28,749 nucleotides of DNA, from NCBI GenBank assembly GCA_023450745.1, contig JAEXGR010000021.1, positions 1 through 28,749 on the forward strand, given 5' to 3'. Under the pieces are notes generated by a model. That model made no database searches. It saw only the letters and a program-made list of their open reading frames with translations, and was not told where the DNA came from. Shown here piece by piece: positions 1 through 7,369 of the stretch. Position numbers and translations under genes: made by a program. Numbering within the stretch: the stretch's first letter is position 1; each line of letters begins with the position of its first letter. The stretch is from Synergistota bacterium (lineage in GTDB: Bacteria > Synergistota > Synergistia > Synergistales > Synergistaceae).

Positions 1-32
1 TTAAAACAAATTTTGGAGGTCAGAAACCACAG

Positions 33-455
33 ATGGCAGAGAAGGCGGCTGCAGCAGCACCGGCGGTAAGCGTGGGAGAAACAGTAAGCGGCACGGTAGA
101 ACATGTCGCGCCATACGGAGCCTTTGTCAGGCTTGAGTCAGGCCAGAAGGCGATGGTGCACATCTCGGAGCTCTCCCACAACTATGTGAAGAAAGTCGAA
201 GATGTTCTCGAACAGGGTAAAAAAATCACAGCAAAGGTCATAAAGATCGACGACAAAGGCCGTATCGACCTGTCGATCAAGGCTCTGCAGATAAAAGAGG
301 TCCGCCCGCCGGTACATCGTGAAGAGGATTTTGAAAAAAAGCTGACGAACTTTCTCAAATTCAGCGACGAAAAGATCGCTGACCTGAACAGCAAATGCAA
401 AGACCCCCGCGGACCGAAGCGCCGCGCAAGCGGCGGTACTTCCGGAAAGAAGTAA
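33..455 (+). CDS. S1 RNA-binding domain protein (general stress protein 13 / YugI-like)
   Basis: A 140-residue protein with one S1 (OB-fold) RNA-binding domain at about residues 15-85. The typical S1 signature is visible: a GxxxxFVRLESG strand followed by HISELS and later a DDKGRIDLSIK strand. An Ala-rich lead of about 12 residues precedes the domain, and the tail from about residue 115 is rich in Lys and Arg, which would favour binding to RNA or the ribosome. Single-domain S1 proteins of this size resemble the YugI/GSP13 group, which associates with ribosomes; the exact role here is inferred. A GGAGG lies about 13 bases upstream of the ATG, which is a long spacing, but no better in-frame start precedes the domain. 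The next gene starts one base after the stop, so the two are probably co-transcribed. Confidence 0.85.
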   Translation: MAEKAAAAAPAVSVGETVSGTVEHVAPYGAFVRLESGQKAMVHISELSHNYVKKVEDVLEQGKKITAKVIKIDDKGRIDLSIKALQIKEVRPPVHREEDFEKKLTNFLKFSDEKIADLNSKCKDPRGPKRRASGGTSGKK

Positions 456-456
456 C

Positions 457-1092
457 GTGACAGGTAATCACATAGAGAAAACAGGGCCGGAAGAGTTTAT
501 TCTTCCGGCCTTTTGGACGAAGCTGCTGGCGGCTGACATTTCCGTCCTGCGCGACCAGACGAGGGGGCGGAAATTTGACTCCTCCGCGGTGCTGGCCGTT
601 GCGCGGCGCTGCCGGCACGGTTTTCCGCAGGTCGTCGTCTCCTCGCCCATATCTTCCTCGGGAGCGCCCTTTCCCACCCTCTTCTGGCTTACCTGTCCCT
701 TTCTGGACCGCCGGTGCGGCGAGCTGGAGTCTGAGCAGCGGATCGCGGAGCTGGAAGCGGTGTTCGCCGCGATTCCGGAGGCGGTGGAGAAGATGCACCG
801 CGATTACGCGGCGCTGCGCCTGTCGCTTGTTGGCGGCGAAAAAAGCCATGCCGTCGCCAAGATGAGCGACGGCATGAGACGCACGCTTGCTGAATATGGC
901 GTGGGCGGCATAAACTGGCAGGACGCGCCGCAAGCGGTGAAGTGCCTTCATTTGCAGACCGCCACCTGGCTCGGCATGGGCGCGCACCCCGCGCGGGAAT
1001 GGCTCGCGGAAAAGATCGGCGCGCTTGACTGCGCCTGCGGGCGCTGCGCAGAGGCGCTGACGGCGGCGGCCGCCGCGTGGCGGGACCGCTGA
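457..1092 (+). CDS. DUF501 family protein
   Basis: A 211-residue protein starting with GTG one base after the stop of the S1-domain gene, so the pair is translationally coupled. The central block with the phrase PTLFWLTCPF followed by an LESEQRI-type helix is characteristic of the DUF501 family, which has no established biochemical function. The N-terminal third includes a segment with Arg/Cys/His (RRCRHGFPQVVV) that fits the family pattern of a Cys-containing start followed by a beta strand. The C-terminal part has CACGRC near residue 195, a possible metal-binding pair. There is no signal peptide or membrane segment, so the protein is presumably cytoplasmic. It is followed by a promoter and two tRNA genes, so it ends its transcription unit. 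Family assignment is good; function is unknown. Confidence 0.75.
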   Translation: MTGNHIEKTGPEEFILPAFWTKLLAADISVLRDQTRGRKFDSSAVLAVARRCRHGFPQVVVSSPISSSGAPFPTLFWLTCPFLDRRCGELESEQRIAELEAVFAAIPEAVEKMHRDYAALRLSLVGGEKSHAVAKMSDGMRRTLAEYGVGGINWQDAPQAVKCLHLQTATWLGMGAHPAREWLAEKIGALDCACGRCAEALTAAAAAWRDR

Positions 1093-1175
1093 CCGGTTTT
1101 GCCGCATCCCCGGCCGCGCGGGCGTGGAGGAACAATTTTTTAGACTTTTGCCCGGCGTTTTTTGAAAAAGAGATA

Positions 1176-1203
1176 TTGACAAAATTCTAAAATGCTGTAG
1201 AAT
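1176..1203 (+). promoter_or_regulatory. Sigma-70 type promoter for the tRNA pair
   Basis: TTGACA at 1176-1181 and TAGAAT at 1198-1203 are separated by 16 bases. The expected start of transcription is around 1210, about 15 bases before tRNA-Lys. This is a near-consensus promoter, as expected for stable RNA. Confidence 0.75.
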
Positions 1204-1224
1204 ATCTCCTCGTGATACGTGAGC

Positions 1225-1300
1225 GAGTCGTTAGCTCAGTTGGCAGAGCACCGGACTTTTAATCCGGGTGTCCCGGGTTCAAGTCCCGGACGACTCACCA
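1225..1300 (+). tRNA. tRNA-Lys (anticodon TTT)
   Basis: A complete 76-base cloverleaf. The 7-bp acceptor stem is GAGTCGT with ACGACTC, the D arm has the TAGCTCAGTTGG motif, the anticodon loop CTTTTAA is closed by CCGGA/TCCGG, the T arm carries GGTTCAAGTCC, the discriminator base is A and the CCA is encoded. The anticodon TTT reads Lys codons. Confidence 0.97.
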
Positions 1301-1307
1301 CTTTGAC

Positions 1308-1383
1308 GGTCCCATCGTCTAGAGGTCTAGGACATCGCCCTTTCACGGCGACGGCAGGGGTTCGAATCCCCTTGGGACTGCCA
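1308..1383 (+). tRNA. tRNA-Glu (anticodon TTC)
   Basis: A complete 76-base tRNA seven bases after tRNA-Lys, in the same transcript. The acceptor stem GGTCCCA pairs with TGGGACT through one terminal G-T pair, the anticodon loop is CTTTCAC within TCGCC/GGCGA, the T loop is GGTTCGAATCC, the discriminator is G and the CCA is encoded. The TTC anticodon and the TCTAGAGGTCTAGGAC D arm are typical of tRNA-Glu. Confidence 0.96.
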
Positions 1384-1402
1384 TTTTTTAGTTTTCAGTG
1401 AT

Positions 1403-1431
1403 GCAGTTACCCTTCGGGTAGCTGCTTTTTT
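1403..1431 (+). terminator. Rho-independent terminator of the tRNA operon
   Basis: A 10-bp stem (GCAGTTACCC with GGGTAGCTGC, one T-G wobble) with a 3-base TTC loop is followed directly by a run of six T. It lies 20 bases after tRNA-Glu. Confidence 0.9.
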
Positions 1432-1435
1432 AATG

Positions 1436-1457
1436 GCCGGCTAAACGCGTAGCCGGC
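1436..1457. repeat. Small inverted repeat before the nucleotidyltransferase gene
   Basis: GCCGGCT at 1436-1442 and AGCCGGC at 1451-1457 form a perfect 7-bp stem with an 8-base loop. No T run follows. It could be a leader hairpin or DNA site; no function can be assigned. Confidence 0.45.
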
Positions 1458-1485
1458 GTACATCCATGCGGAGGAGGAATTGCCC

Positions 1486-2154
1486 ATGCCGGTCGATATT
1501 GAAAGCTGGAGCGCGGAGTTTACGGAGAAGCTGCGCGGCGCTTATGGGGACAAGCTCCTCTTCGTGGGGCTCCAGGGCAGCTACGGACGCAAAGAGGCGA
1601 CGCCGGACAGCGACATCGACGTTGTGGTCATTTTAAAAGACCTTGCGGCGGCCGACCTGGACAGGTATCGCGCGCTGCTGGCGGAGATGCCGAACGGCGG
1701 ATTGGCCTGCGGCTTCATTTCCGGGGAGAGGGAGCTGCTTTCCTGGATGCCTTCGGAGTTATTTCTCCTCTATTTTGACACGGAACCGCTTTACGGCTCT
1801 CTGGGCTTCCTCTGCCGGCTTTTTGGCGAGGGGGCGGCGGCTGAGGCGGTACGGAGCGGAGCCTGCGCGATATATCACGGCTGCTGCCACAACTATCTCT
1901 ACGAGAGGAGCGCCGGCGTCTTGGCCGCGCTCTACAAGTCCGCCTTTTTTGTACTTCGCGCAAAATATTTCTGTGAGAACGGCCTCTATGTAAAAAAACG
2001 GGCGGAATTGGCCGGCCTGCTTGCCGGGGACGACCTGGCGGTGCTTGAAGCGTGGATCGCCCTCCGGCCGGAGGACTGCGGCGACGCTGAATTCATCGCG
2101 GCCTCCGACAGGCTGCTCGACTGGAGCTCAGAGGTCATCGCCCGCTACGCCTGA
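1486..2154 (+). CDS. Nucleotidyltransferase-fold protein
   Basis: A 222-residue protein. The ATG at 1486 is chosen because GGAGGAGG at 1470-1477 lies 8 bases upstream; the TTG at 1480 is too close to it. Near the N-terminus, G31-S32 followed by D43-x-D45 in the phrase GSYGRKEATPDSDID is the classic polymerase-beta/MNT nucleotidyltransferase signature, with the two metal-binding Asp residues present. The C-terminal half (about 110-220) is helical and could be a HEPN-like or substrate-binding helical region. Such proteins transfer nucleotides to small molecules or proteins; the substrate here is unknown. No adjacent HEPN toxin gene is present, so a two-gene toxin-antitoxin system is not supported. 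It sits alone between the tRNA terminator and the diol regulatory block. Confidence 0.75.
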   Translation: MPVDIESWSAEFTEKLRGAYGDKLLFVGLQGSYGRKEATPDSDIDVVVILKDLAAADLDRYRALLAEMPNGGLACGFISGERELLSWMPSELFLLYFDTEPLYGSLGFLCRLFGEGAAAEAVRSGACAIYHGCCHNYLYERSAGVLAALYKSAFFVLRAKYFCENGLYVKKRAELAGLLAGDDLAVLEAWIALRPEDCGDAEFIAASDRLLDWSSEVIARYA

Positions 2155-2310
2155 TACGCGAAAGGCCCTTCGCCGGAATTTTCCTTACTTATGTTCACAC
2201 AATCTTAACTATTCCTTATTGCCATGAGCAAATACTGCGGATAAAATAATACTATAATTTTTTGCCATAATTTGGACAAACAATGACCCGAAAAGTTATT
2301 TCGATTTGCC

Positions 2311-2356
2311 TATAATGAAAGTAACCGCAATTATCACCGCGGTTTATCAACTTTCA
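2311..2356 (+). promoter_or_regulatory. Candidate promoter -10 and leader hairpin of the dehydrogenase/regulator operon
   Basis: TATAAT lies at 2311-2316 without a convincing -35 box. Directly after it, TGAAAGT (2316-2322) and AACCGC (2323-2328) pair with GCGGTT (2339-2344) and ACTTTCA (2350-2356), giving a 13-bp stem broken by a 5-base bulge. The structure ends 19 bases before the start codon. It would lie in the 5' end of the transcript or act as a DNA operator. The remainder of 2155-2310 shows only AT-rich sequence. Confidence 0.45.
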
Positions 2357-2375
2357 TCGGACAAGGAGAATAGAG

Positions 2376-3512
2376 ATGCATAAATTTTGCCTGGGGCCAA
2401 CGATATATATGGGAGCTTCTTCTTTGGAAGAGGTGCTTTCGGGAACAAAAAAAGCGTTTATAGTTACGGATAAATTTATGCACGAAAGCGGCAAAATTTC
2501 CTATGTAAGCGATTTTTTTGATAAAATAGAGGCGGAGTACGAAATATTTTCCGATGTCAGGCCAGACCCCGACATGGAGACGGTCGCGGCGGGGATTAAG
2601 AGGCTGGCGGCCTTTAAGGCCGACGCCATCGTCGCTTTCGGCGGCGGCTCGGCAATAGACGCCGCGAAGTCTATCGCTCACATTTCTGGCGGCATCGTTG
2701 ACAACAAAGCGATATTTGTGGTGATCCCGACGACGAGCGGCACCGGCTCTGAGGTGAGCCGCTACGCGGTTATCACCGACCGGGAAAAAAATATGAAGTA
2801 TCCGTTGGCTGACGACAGCCTGCTGCCTGATTTTGCCGTTCTGGACGCCGCGTTGGTGGAAAGCGTTCCGCCGTCAGTTACCGCGGATACAGGCGTGGAC
2901 GCGCTTACACACGCTATTGAGGCGTTTCTCTCGACCGGCGCGAGCGATTTTTCGGACGCGATGGCGGAGAAGGCGATGAAGCTGATCTTTAAAAACCTGC
3001 TCGTCGCCTATTCCGAGCCGCATAATATGGAGGCCCGTCAGGCGGTGCATAATGCCGCGACGATGGCGGGGGTGGCTTTCAGCAACGCGGGGCTCGGCGC
3101 GAACCACTCGCTGGCGCACGCCGCCGGAGCCAAGCTCCATCTGCCGCACGGCAGGGCTAACGCGATTCTGCTGCCCTATGTTATGAGCTTTACCGCGGGA
3201 TGCCACACCTCGCTCACGCCGGCGGCGGCGCGTTACGCGCAGATGGCCGCGGTGCTGAATCTCGACGCAAATGGCGTACGTCAGAGCGCGCTTGCCGCGA
3301 TACGCGCGACTAGGACGCTGATCAGAAAGCTTAACATCCCCGCCTCGTTCCAGGAGGCCGGAGTTGATAAAAGGGTATTCGAGGGAGAATTGGACGCGAT
3401 GACAGAGGCCGCGCTGGCTGACGGCTGCATGAAAACGACGCCGGTCGTGTTCCGCCCGGACGAGATAAAATCCATATTCAAAACTGCGTACAGCGGTAAG
3501 CTGCTTGTCTGA
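2376..3512 (+). CDS. pduQ: Iron-containing alcohol dehydrogenase (PduQ-like 1-propanol dehydrogenase)
   Basis: A 378-residue group III (iron-type) alcohol dehydrogenase. The nucleotide-binding GGGSAIDAAK motif is near residue 90 and the PTTSGTGSEV motif near residue 125. The four metal ligands expected from the family are present as D175, H179, H244 and H258. An AAGGAG lies 8 bases upstream of the ATG. In diol compartments this enzyme reduces propionaldehyde to propanol to recycle NADH, so a PduQ-type role is likely. However, it lies outside the main operon, ahead of the sensor and regulator genes, so it could act on other alcohols or 1,3-propanediol; the substrate cannot be read from sequence alone. 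The next gene follows after 71 bases with no terminator, so a three-gene operon with the regulators is likely. Confidence 0.8.
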   Translation: MHKFCLGPTIYMGASSLEEVLSGTKKAFIVTDKFMHESGKISYVSDFFDKIEAEYEIFSDVRPDPDMETVAAGIKRLAAFKADAIVAFGGGSAIDAAKSIAHISGGIVDNKAIFVVIPTTSGTGSEVSRYAVITDREKNMKYPLADDSLLPDFAVLDAALVESVPPSVTADTGVDALTHAIEAFLSTGASDFSDAMAEKAMKLIFKNLLVAYSEPHNMEARQAVHNAATMAGVAFSNAGLGANHSLAHAAGAKLHLPHGRANAILLPYVMSFTAGCHTSLTPAAARYAQMAAVLNLDANGVRQSALAAIRATRTLIRKLNIPASFQEAGVDKRVFEGELDAMTEAALADGCMKTTPVVFRPDEIKSIFKTAYSGKLLV

Positions 3513-3583
3513 GGCGGAGGTTGAGAAGACTTTATAAGGGACCGCGCCGCGTGTCCCGGATCAGGATCTGAGGAGGCTGCCTA

Positions 3584-4834
3584 ATGGACGGGATCAGAGA
3601 CATCAGAAATATCATCAAGATCGAGGTTCTTCAAAGTATCCAGGATGAATTTGCCGAAGCCACAGGCATATCTTTTGTCTCAGTCGATTACCGGGGGCAT
3701 CCCATCACCCGCACGAGCGGCTTCACCGACTTCTGCCAAAAAATGCGTTCCAACGAAACCTTCTGTCAGCGCTGTTTCCGCAGCGACGCCCACGGAGGGT
3801 TGAACGCGACGATCACCGGCAAACCTTATTTTTATCACTGTCATTCGTCTCTGGTTGACTTTGCCGTGCCGCTCTTTTTAAAGGGCAGCTTCATGGGGGC
3901 CGTGCTCTGCGGTCAGGTGAAAATTCCGCCCGCCGACGAGGAGGAGGCCGGCCTCGAATATATAACGAGGCCGACGACCGAGTGGCACGACGACCCGGTG
4001 ATTGTCGCCGACTACGAAAAGATCAACGTTGTGCCCTTCAGTAAGATAAAGTCTGTCGCGACGCTGATGCAGAAGATGCTGCAATATATGATCGACGAAG
4101 AGTATAAAAACATGATGACGGAGGAGCTCGACAAGAAACAGCAGGAGCTTGACGAGGAGAAGAGCAAGCGCCTCTCGCTGGAGGAGGCGCTGAAGGTGCG
4201 CCGCTTCCTTGACTTCCAGAACCGTTATGGCCTTGATTTTATTTTTTATATTCTCAACGTCATCTCAAAACTTGCCTACAAGGAGAACGCGGTGGAGACG
4301 GAGAGCACCGTCTGCGATTTCTCCGACATGATGCGCTATCTCTCTGACAATAGCCATAATCGTTTTGTTTCGCTCGAAGAGGAGCTCAAATACCTCAATT
4401 GCTTTGCCGCGATACAGAAACGCCGGCTCGACGGCCACTTTGACTGCGACATCTCCGTACCGGCGAAGTATTACAGCGTTCCCTGTCCTTTTATGCTGCT
4501 GCACGCGGTCCTCGAAAACGTCTTTAAATACATTCCGGACGCGAAGGACCGGGTTCGGATTGCCGTCACCGGCAAGGAAGCGGCAGGGGGCTTCCTGCTC
4601 GACATCACAAGCAGCGGCGTCCTTTTTGACGACGAGCAAATGAGGCGTTCGCTCTCTCTGGAAGAGGTGGAGGAGACGGAGAGCGGCAAGGTCGTGCTCT
4701 CGACGCTCAACCGCCGCATTAAGGGGCTATTTGGCGACGCCTACGGGATCTTCCTCCAAAAGCCGGACGAGAACAGCCTCGTAGGCAACCTTCAGGTACG
4801 GCTGCCGCTTTCAAGCGGGGGCATGGTAAAATAA
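3584..4834 (+). CDS. PocR-domain sensor with degenerate LytS-like histidine kinase region
   Basis: A 416-residue soluble protein with no membrane segment. Residues 10-170 form a PocR-type ligand-binding domain, with C51, C61, C64 and C86 and the phrase YHCHSSLVDFAVPL; PocR domains bind small molecules such as diols. A charged coiled coil follows at about 178-205. The rest aligns with LytS-family kinases (His_kinase plus HATPase). The usual phospho-accepting His in the PHFLFNTLN-type motif is replaced by D218 in LDFIFYILN. The ATP-binding part keeps an N-box-like ENVFKY but has no recognisable G1 (DxGxG) or G2 (GxGxGL) box. It is therefore probably a pseudokinase that senses the diol and relays it through contact with the next gene product. 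Start chosen by the GAGGAGGCTGCCTA site before the ATG. Confidence 0.85.
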   Translation: MDGIRDIRNIIKIEVLQSIQDEFAEATGISFVSVDYRGHPITRTSGFTDFCQKMRSNETFCQRCFRSDAHGGLNATITGKPYFYHCHSSLVDFAVPLFLKGSFMGAVLCGQVKIPPADEEEAGLEYITRPTTEWHDDPVIVADYEKINVVPFSKIKSVATLMQKMLQYMIDEEYKNMMTEELDKKQQELDEEKSKRLSLEEALKVRRFLDFQNRYGLDFIFYILNVISKLAYKENAVETESTVCDFSDMMRYLSDNSHNRFVSLEEELKYLNCFAAIQKRRLDGHFDCDISVPAKYYSVPCPFMLLHAVLENVFKYIPDAKDRVRIAVTGKEAAGGFLLDITSSGVLFDDEQMRRSLSLEEVEETESGKVVLSTLNRRIKGLFGDAYGIFLQKPDENSLVGNLQVRLPLSSGGMVK

Positions 4835-4870
4835 CCAATGGCCCGGAGTATGGCGGGGCGGAGGGCTGGG

Positions 4871-5959
4871 ATGTTCAAGATTCTCGTTGTTGACAGCAGC
4901 GCAATCGACAGGCGGATGATGCACGACGTTCTTGAAAAAAAGTTCGCGCAGTCGGTGGCGCTGTTTTCCGCTACCGAGGGTACGGAGGCCTCCGAGCTTG
5001 TCAAGAACGGCGATATCGACCTCCTGATCGTCAATATTCCCTATTATTCGATCTATTCTGATTTTGCCGAGGTGCTGATCCATAACGCGCGCAACGTCAA
5101 CGGCAATATATCCCTGATTCTGGTCTCCGTAAAAAAAGAGGAGCGTATCGCGCGGATGGCGACCCGTTTCAACGCCGACGGCTACCTCCTGAAGCCTTAC
5201 CGCCGCGAGCAGCTTACGGCGCTGGTGGAGAACATCATGGCGCAGAGCCGCAGAAGCGGCGCGGTCCTAAAGGAAAAAGCCGAGGACGAAGACTTTGTCC
5301 GCTATCTTAAGCTTCTGGAGAACTTCATTCACGAATGTGACTATAAGAAATCTAAGAATATCGCCAAAGAATATCTCTCGCTCATCTACGCGGACAGCAG
5401 CGCGAAGAATATAAGAAGCGGCATCATTAATTTTGCTCAGGGCATCTCCGAGCTCGGACGGTGGTATGGCAACGACGACCTGCAGCGAAAGCTTGAAAAC
5501 TGCCTGGAGCGTTTCTTTACAAACTATAATGTTCAGGTGCGCCGCTTCGAGTCCACGGAGATCATCGAAGAGATGATAGACTTTATTTTCGTCGAGCTTG
5601 AGAAGTTCCAGACGGGCTCCGGCGACGAACTCAAGAAGGTGCTCAACTACATAGAGCTCAACATCAAAAACGGCATCACGCTTGATTCCGCGGCCGAACA
5701 CATCAACATGAGCCCCAGCTATTTCAGCAAGGTATTCAAAAAGGCGATGGGGACGAATTTTATCGTTTACGTGACCGACCGGCGGATAGAGATCGCCAAG
5801 GAGATGCTGCAAAACACCGATATGCCGGTGATAAACATTGCCTGCGAGCTATCGTACAACGAGACGAATTATTTCAGCAAGGTCTTTAAAAAGAAGGTCG
5901 GCCTTTCTCCGACGGAGTACCGCCAGCGGGTCGCCGCGGATAAAAAAGTGGGCGGGTAG
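4871..5959 (+). CDS. AraC-type response regulator with degenerate receiver domain
   Basis: A 362-residue regulator. The ATG at 4871 is preferred to one at 4838, since GGAGGG lies 5 bases upstream and the receiver begins directly with MFKILVVD. The receiver (1-125) keeps D8 and the conserved Lys K108 (LLKPY), but the phospho-accepting Asp is replaced by N55 (LLIVNIP) and the second acidic pocket residue by S9. A linker of about 130 residues leads to a C-terminal double helix-turn-helix of the AraC/XylS type (about 258-355), with the second-HTH signature NETNYFSKVFKKKVGLSPTEY. It is the likely activator of the compartment operon that starts 250 bases downstream. The loss of the phosphorylation site matches the degenerate kinase encoded just upstream, suggesting control by protein contact. 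It could still bind acetyl-phosphate-independent ligands; this is unknown. Confidence 0.88.
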   Translation: MFKILVVDSSAIDRRMMHDVLEKKFAQSVALFSATEGTEASELVKNGDIDLLIVNIPYYSIYSDFAEVLIHNARNVNGNISLILVSVKKEERIARMATRFNADGYLLKPYRREQLTALVENIMAQSRRSGAVLKEKAEDEDFVRYLKLLENFIHECDYKKSKNIAKEYLSLIYADSSAKNIRSGIINFAQGISELGRWYGNDDLQRKLENCLERFFTNYNVQVRRFESTEIIEEMIDFIFVELEKFQTGSGDELKKVLNYIELNIKNGITLDSAAEHINMSPSYFSKVFKKAMGTNFIVYVTDRRIEIAKEMLQNTDMPVINIACELSYNETNYFSKVFKKKVGLSPTEYRQRVAADKKVGG

Positions 5960-6035
5960 ATTTTTGTCATTCTGATATATCTTCGCTTTAGACTGCTAAA
6001 ATAACGGTCAAAAAATTGCAATTCACCTTTTTGCT

Positions 6036-6074
6036 TGCGGGGGCCATGCTATATTGCTTAGCATGGCCCCCGCA
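6036..6074 (+). terminator. Strong hairpin ending the regulator operon
   Basis: A perfect 16-bp inverted repeat (6036-6051 with 6059-6074, core GGGGGCCATGCTA) with a 7-base loop. The T tract after it is poor (TTTATT), so it may be a terminator or an RNA-stabilising hairpin. It separates the regulator gene from the compartment operon. Confidence 0.65.
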
Positions 6075-6109
6075 TTTATTCTGAAAATTTAATAAAAAAG
6101 TCTCCTAAA

Positions 6110-6137
6110 AGCATAAAAAAGCGCAGAGCATAAAAAA
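6110..6137 (+). promoter_or_regulatory. Direct repeat, candidate activator site of the pdu operon
   Basis: AGCATAAAAAA occurs at 6110-6120 and again at 6127-6137, a direct repeat with a 17-base period. AraC-family activators commonly bind two direct repeats just upstream of a weak -35. Poor -10-like sequences (TAATAG at 6151, CATAGT at 6161) lie downstream with no recognisable -35, which fits an activator-dependent promoter. The protein partner is inferred to be the regulator encoded just upstream. No cobalamin riboswitch is seen in 5960-6208. Confidence 0.45.
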
Positions 6138-6208
6138 CCCCCATCTTCAATAATAGATACCATAGTCATGAAGCTCAACAAACTTTCAATATGATGAGGA
6201 GGACAAAC

Positions 6209-6487
6209 ATGCAGAGAGAAGCTCTTGGTATGGTTGAAACCCGTGGCCTCGTTGGCGCGATCGAAGCCGCAGACGCAATGGTGAAGTCCGCGAATGTGTC
6301 TCTGGTCGGATACGAGAAGATTGGTTCCGGTCTGGTGACGGTAATGGTCAGAGGAGACGTGGGCGCGGTCAAGGCCGCGGTGGACGCAGGCGCATGCGCG
6401 GCGGAGAAAGTCGGAGAGATCGTCTCCCAGCATGTCATTCCGCGCCCTCACACTGATGTGGAAAAGATCCTTCCCGCGCAGGAATAA
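6209..6487 (+). CDS. pduA: BMC-H shell protein PduA
   Basis: A 92-residue single-domain BMC (hexamer) shell protein. ATG 6209 is chosen because GAGGAGGA lies 6-7 bases upstream; the in-frame ATG at 6191 would add six residues over the ribosome site. The signature ALGMVETRGLVGAIEAADAM at the N-terminus, the pore loop KIGSGLV and the RGDVGAVKAAVDAG helix are all present. PduA hexamers tile the shell facets and their pore passes the diol. It is the first gene of the operon and is nearly identical to the second hexamer gene at 12963, a typical pduA/pduJ pair. Confidence 0.96.
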   Translation: MQREALGMVETRGLVGAIEAADAMVKSANVSLVGYEKIGSGLVTVMVRGDVGAVKAAVDAGACAAEKVGEIVSQHVIPRPHTDVEKILPAQE

Positions 6488-6535
6488 TTGCAGGCCCATC
6501 ACAATTAATTAGAAGATAACGGAGGTAACGAGAAG

Positions 6536-7351
6536 ATGAAAGACGAACTGGTCAACAAGATTATGGACGAACTTACGAAAAAGCTCGGAAATATTGAAAC
6601 GGCCAAGCCGGAAGCCGCGGCCCAGGCGGTAGACGCCTGCTGCTGCGCCGGATGCAACCTCACGGAATTTGTCGGTACGGCGATCGGACACACGATCGGC
6701 CTAGTCATTGCTAACGTAGACCACCAGATGCACGAGAAGATGGGTATCGACACGAAGTACCGTTCGATCGGCATCCTTGGCGGACGCACCGGCGCCGGCC
6801 CGCACATCTTCGCGGCCGACGAAGCGGTCAAAGCGACAAACAGCGAGATCCTCAAGATAGAGCTTCCCCGTGACACCGAGGGCGGAGCCGGCCACGGGTC
6901 TCTCATCATCTTCGGCGCGGAAGACGTATCCGACGTCAGAAGAGCGATCGAAGTAGCCCTGAAAGAGCTCGACCGCACCTTCGGCGACGTCTACGGCAAC
7001 AAAGCCGGACACCTTGAGTTCCAGTATACGGCGCGCGCCAGCTATGCCCTCAACAAGGCCTTCGGCGCCCCGATCGGCAAATCGTTCGGCATCACCGTCG
7101 GCGCGCCCGCGGCGATCGGCGTCCTCCTTGGCGATACGGCGGTCAAAGCGGCGACGGTAGACGTGATCGGCTATTCCTCACCGGCTAACGGCGGAACGAG
7201 CTTCTCGAACGAAGTCATCCTCACCTTCAGCGGAGATTCCGGCGCTGTAAAGCAGGCGATCATCGCCGCCCGTGAAGTTGGCAAGCAGGTACTGGCCACG
7301 CTGGATCCCGCCACAGAACTAAAATCAACGACCCAGCCTTACATCATCTAA
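6536..7351 (+). CDS. pduB: BMC-T shell protein PduB
   Basis: A 271-residue shell protein with two fused BMC domains that forms pseudohexameric trimers, a major facet component. Family phrases LTEFVGTAIGHTIGLVIANV, GGRTGAGPHIFAADEAVKAT, ELDRTFGDVYGNKAGH and AYSS-like SSPANGGTSFSNE are clear. The N-terminal 20 residues form a short amphipathic helix (DELVNKIMDELTKKL) like the lumen-binding segment of PduB. Residues 35-40 (CCCAGC) are an unusual cysteine cluster just before the first BMC domain. The enteric internal start that makes the shorter PduB' form seems absent: no in-frame ATG or GTG lies at that place. GGAGGT lies upstream of the ATG. Confidence 0.96.
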   Translation: MKDELVNKIMDELTKKLGNIETAKPEAAAQAVDACCCAGCNLTEFVGTAIGHTIGLVIANVDHQMHEKMGIDTKYRSIGILGGRTGAGPHIFAADEAVKATNSEILKIELPRDTEGGAGHGSLIIFGAEDVSDVRRAIEVALKELDRTFGDVYGNKAGHLEFQYTARASYALNKAFGAPIGKSFGITVGAPAAIGVLLGDTAVKAATVDVIGYSSPANGGTSFSNEVILTFSGDSGAVKQAIIAAREVGKQVLATLDPATELKSTTQPYII

Positions 7352-7369
7352 CGAAGGAGAGGGTAACCG

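Noticed and set aside
1219..1401. A 60-codon open frame across the two tRNA genes
   Set aside because: The bases are fully explained by two complete tRNA cloverleaves.
5960..6208. Cobalamin riboswitch before the B12-dependent operon
   Set aside because: I looked for the B12-box and the usual multi-stem leader and saw only the terminator-like hairpin and short A-rich repeats.
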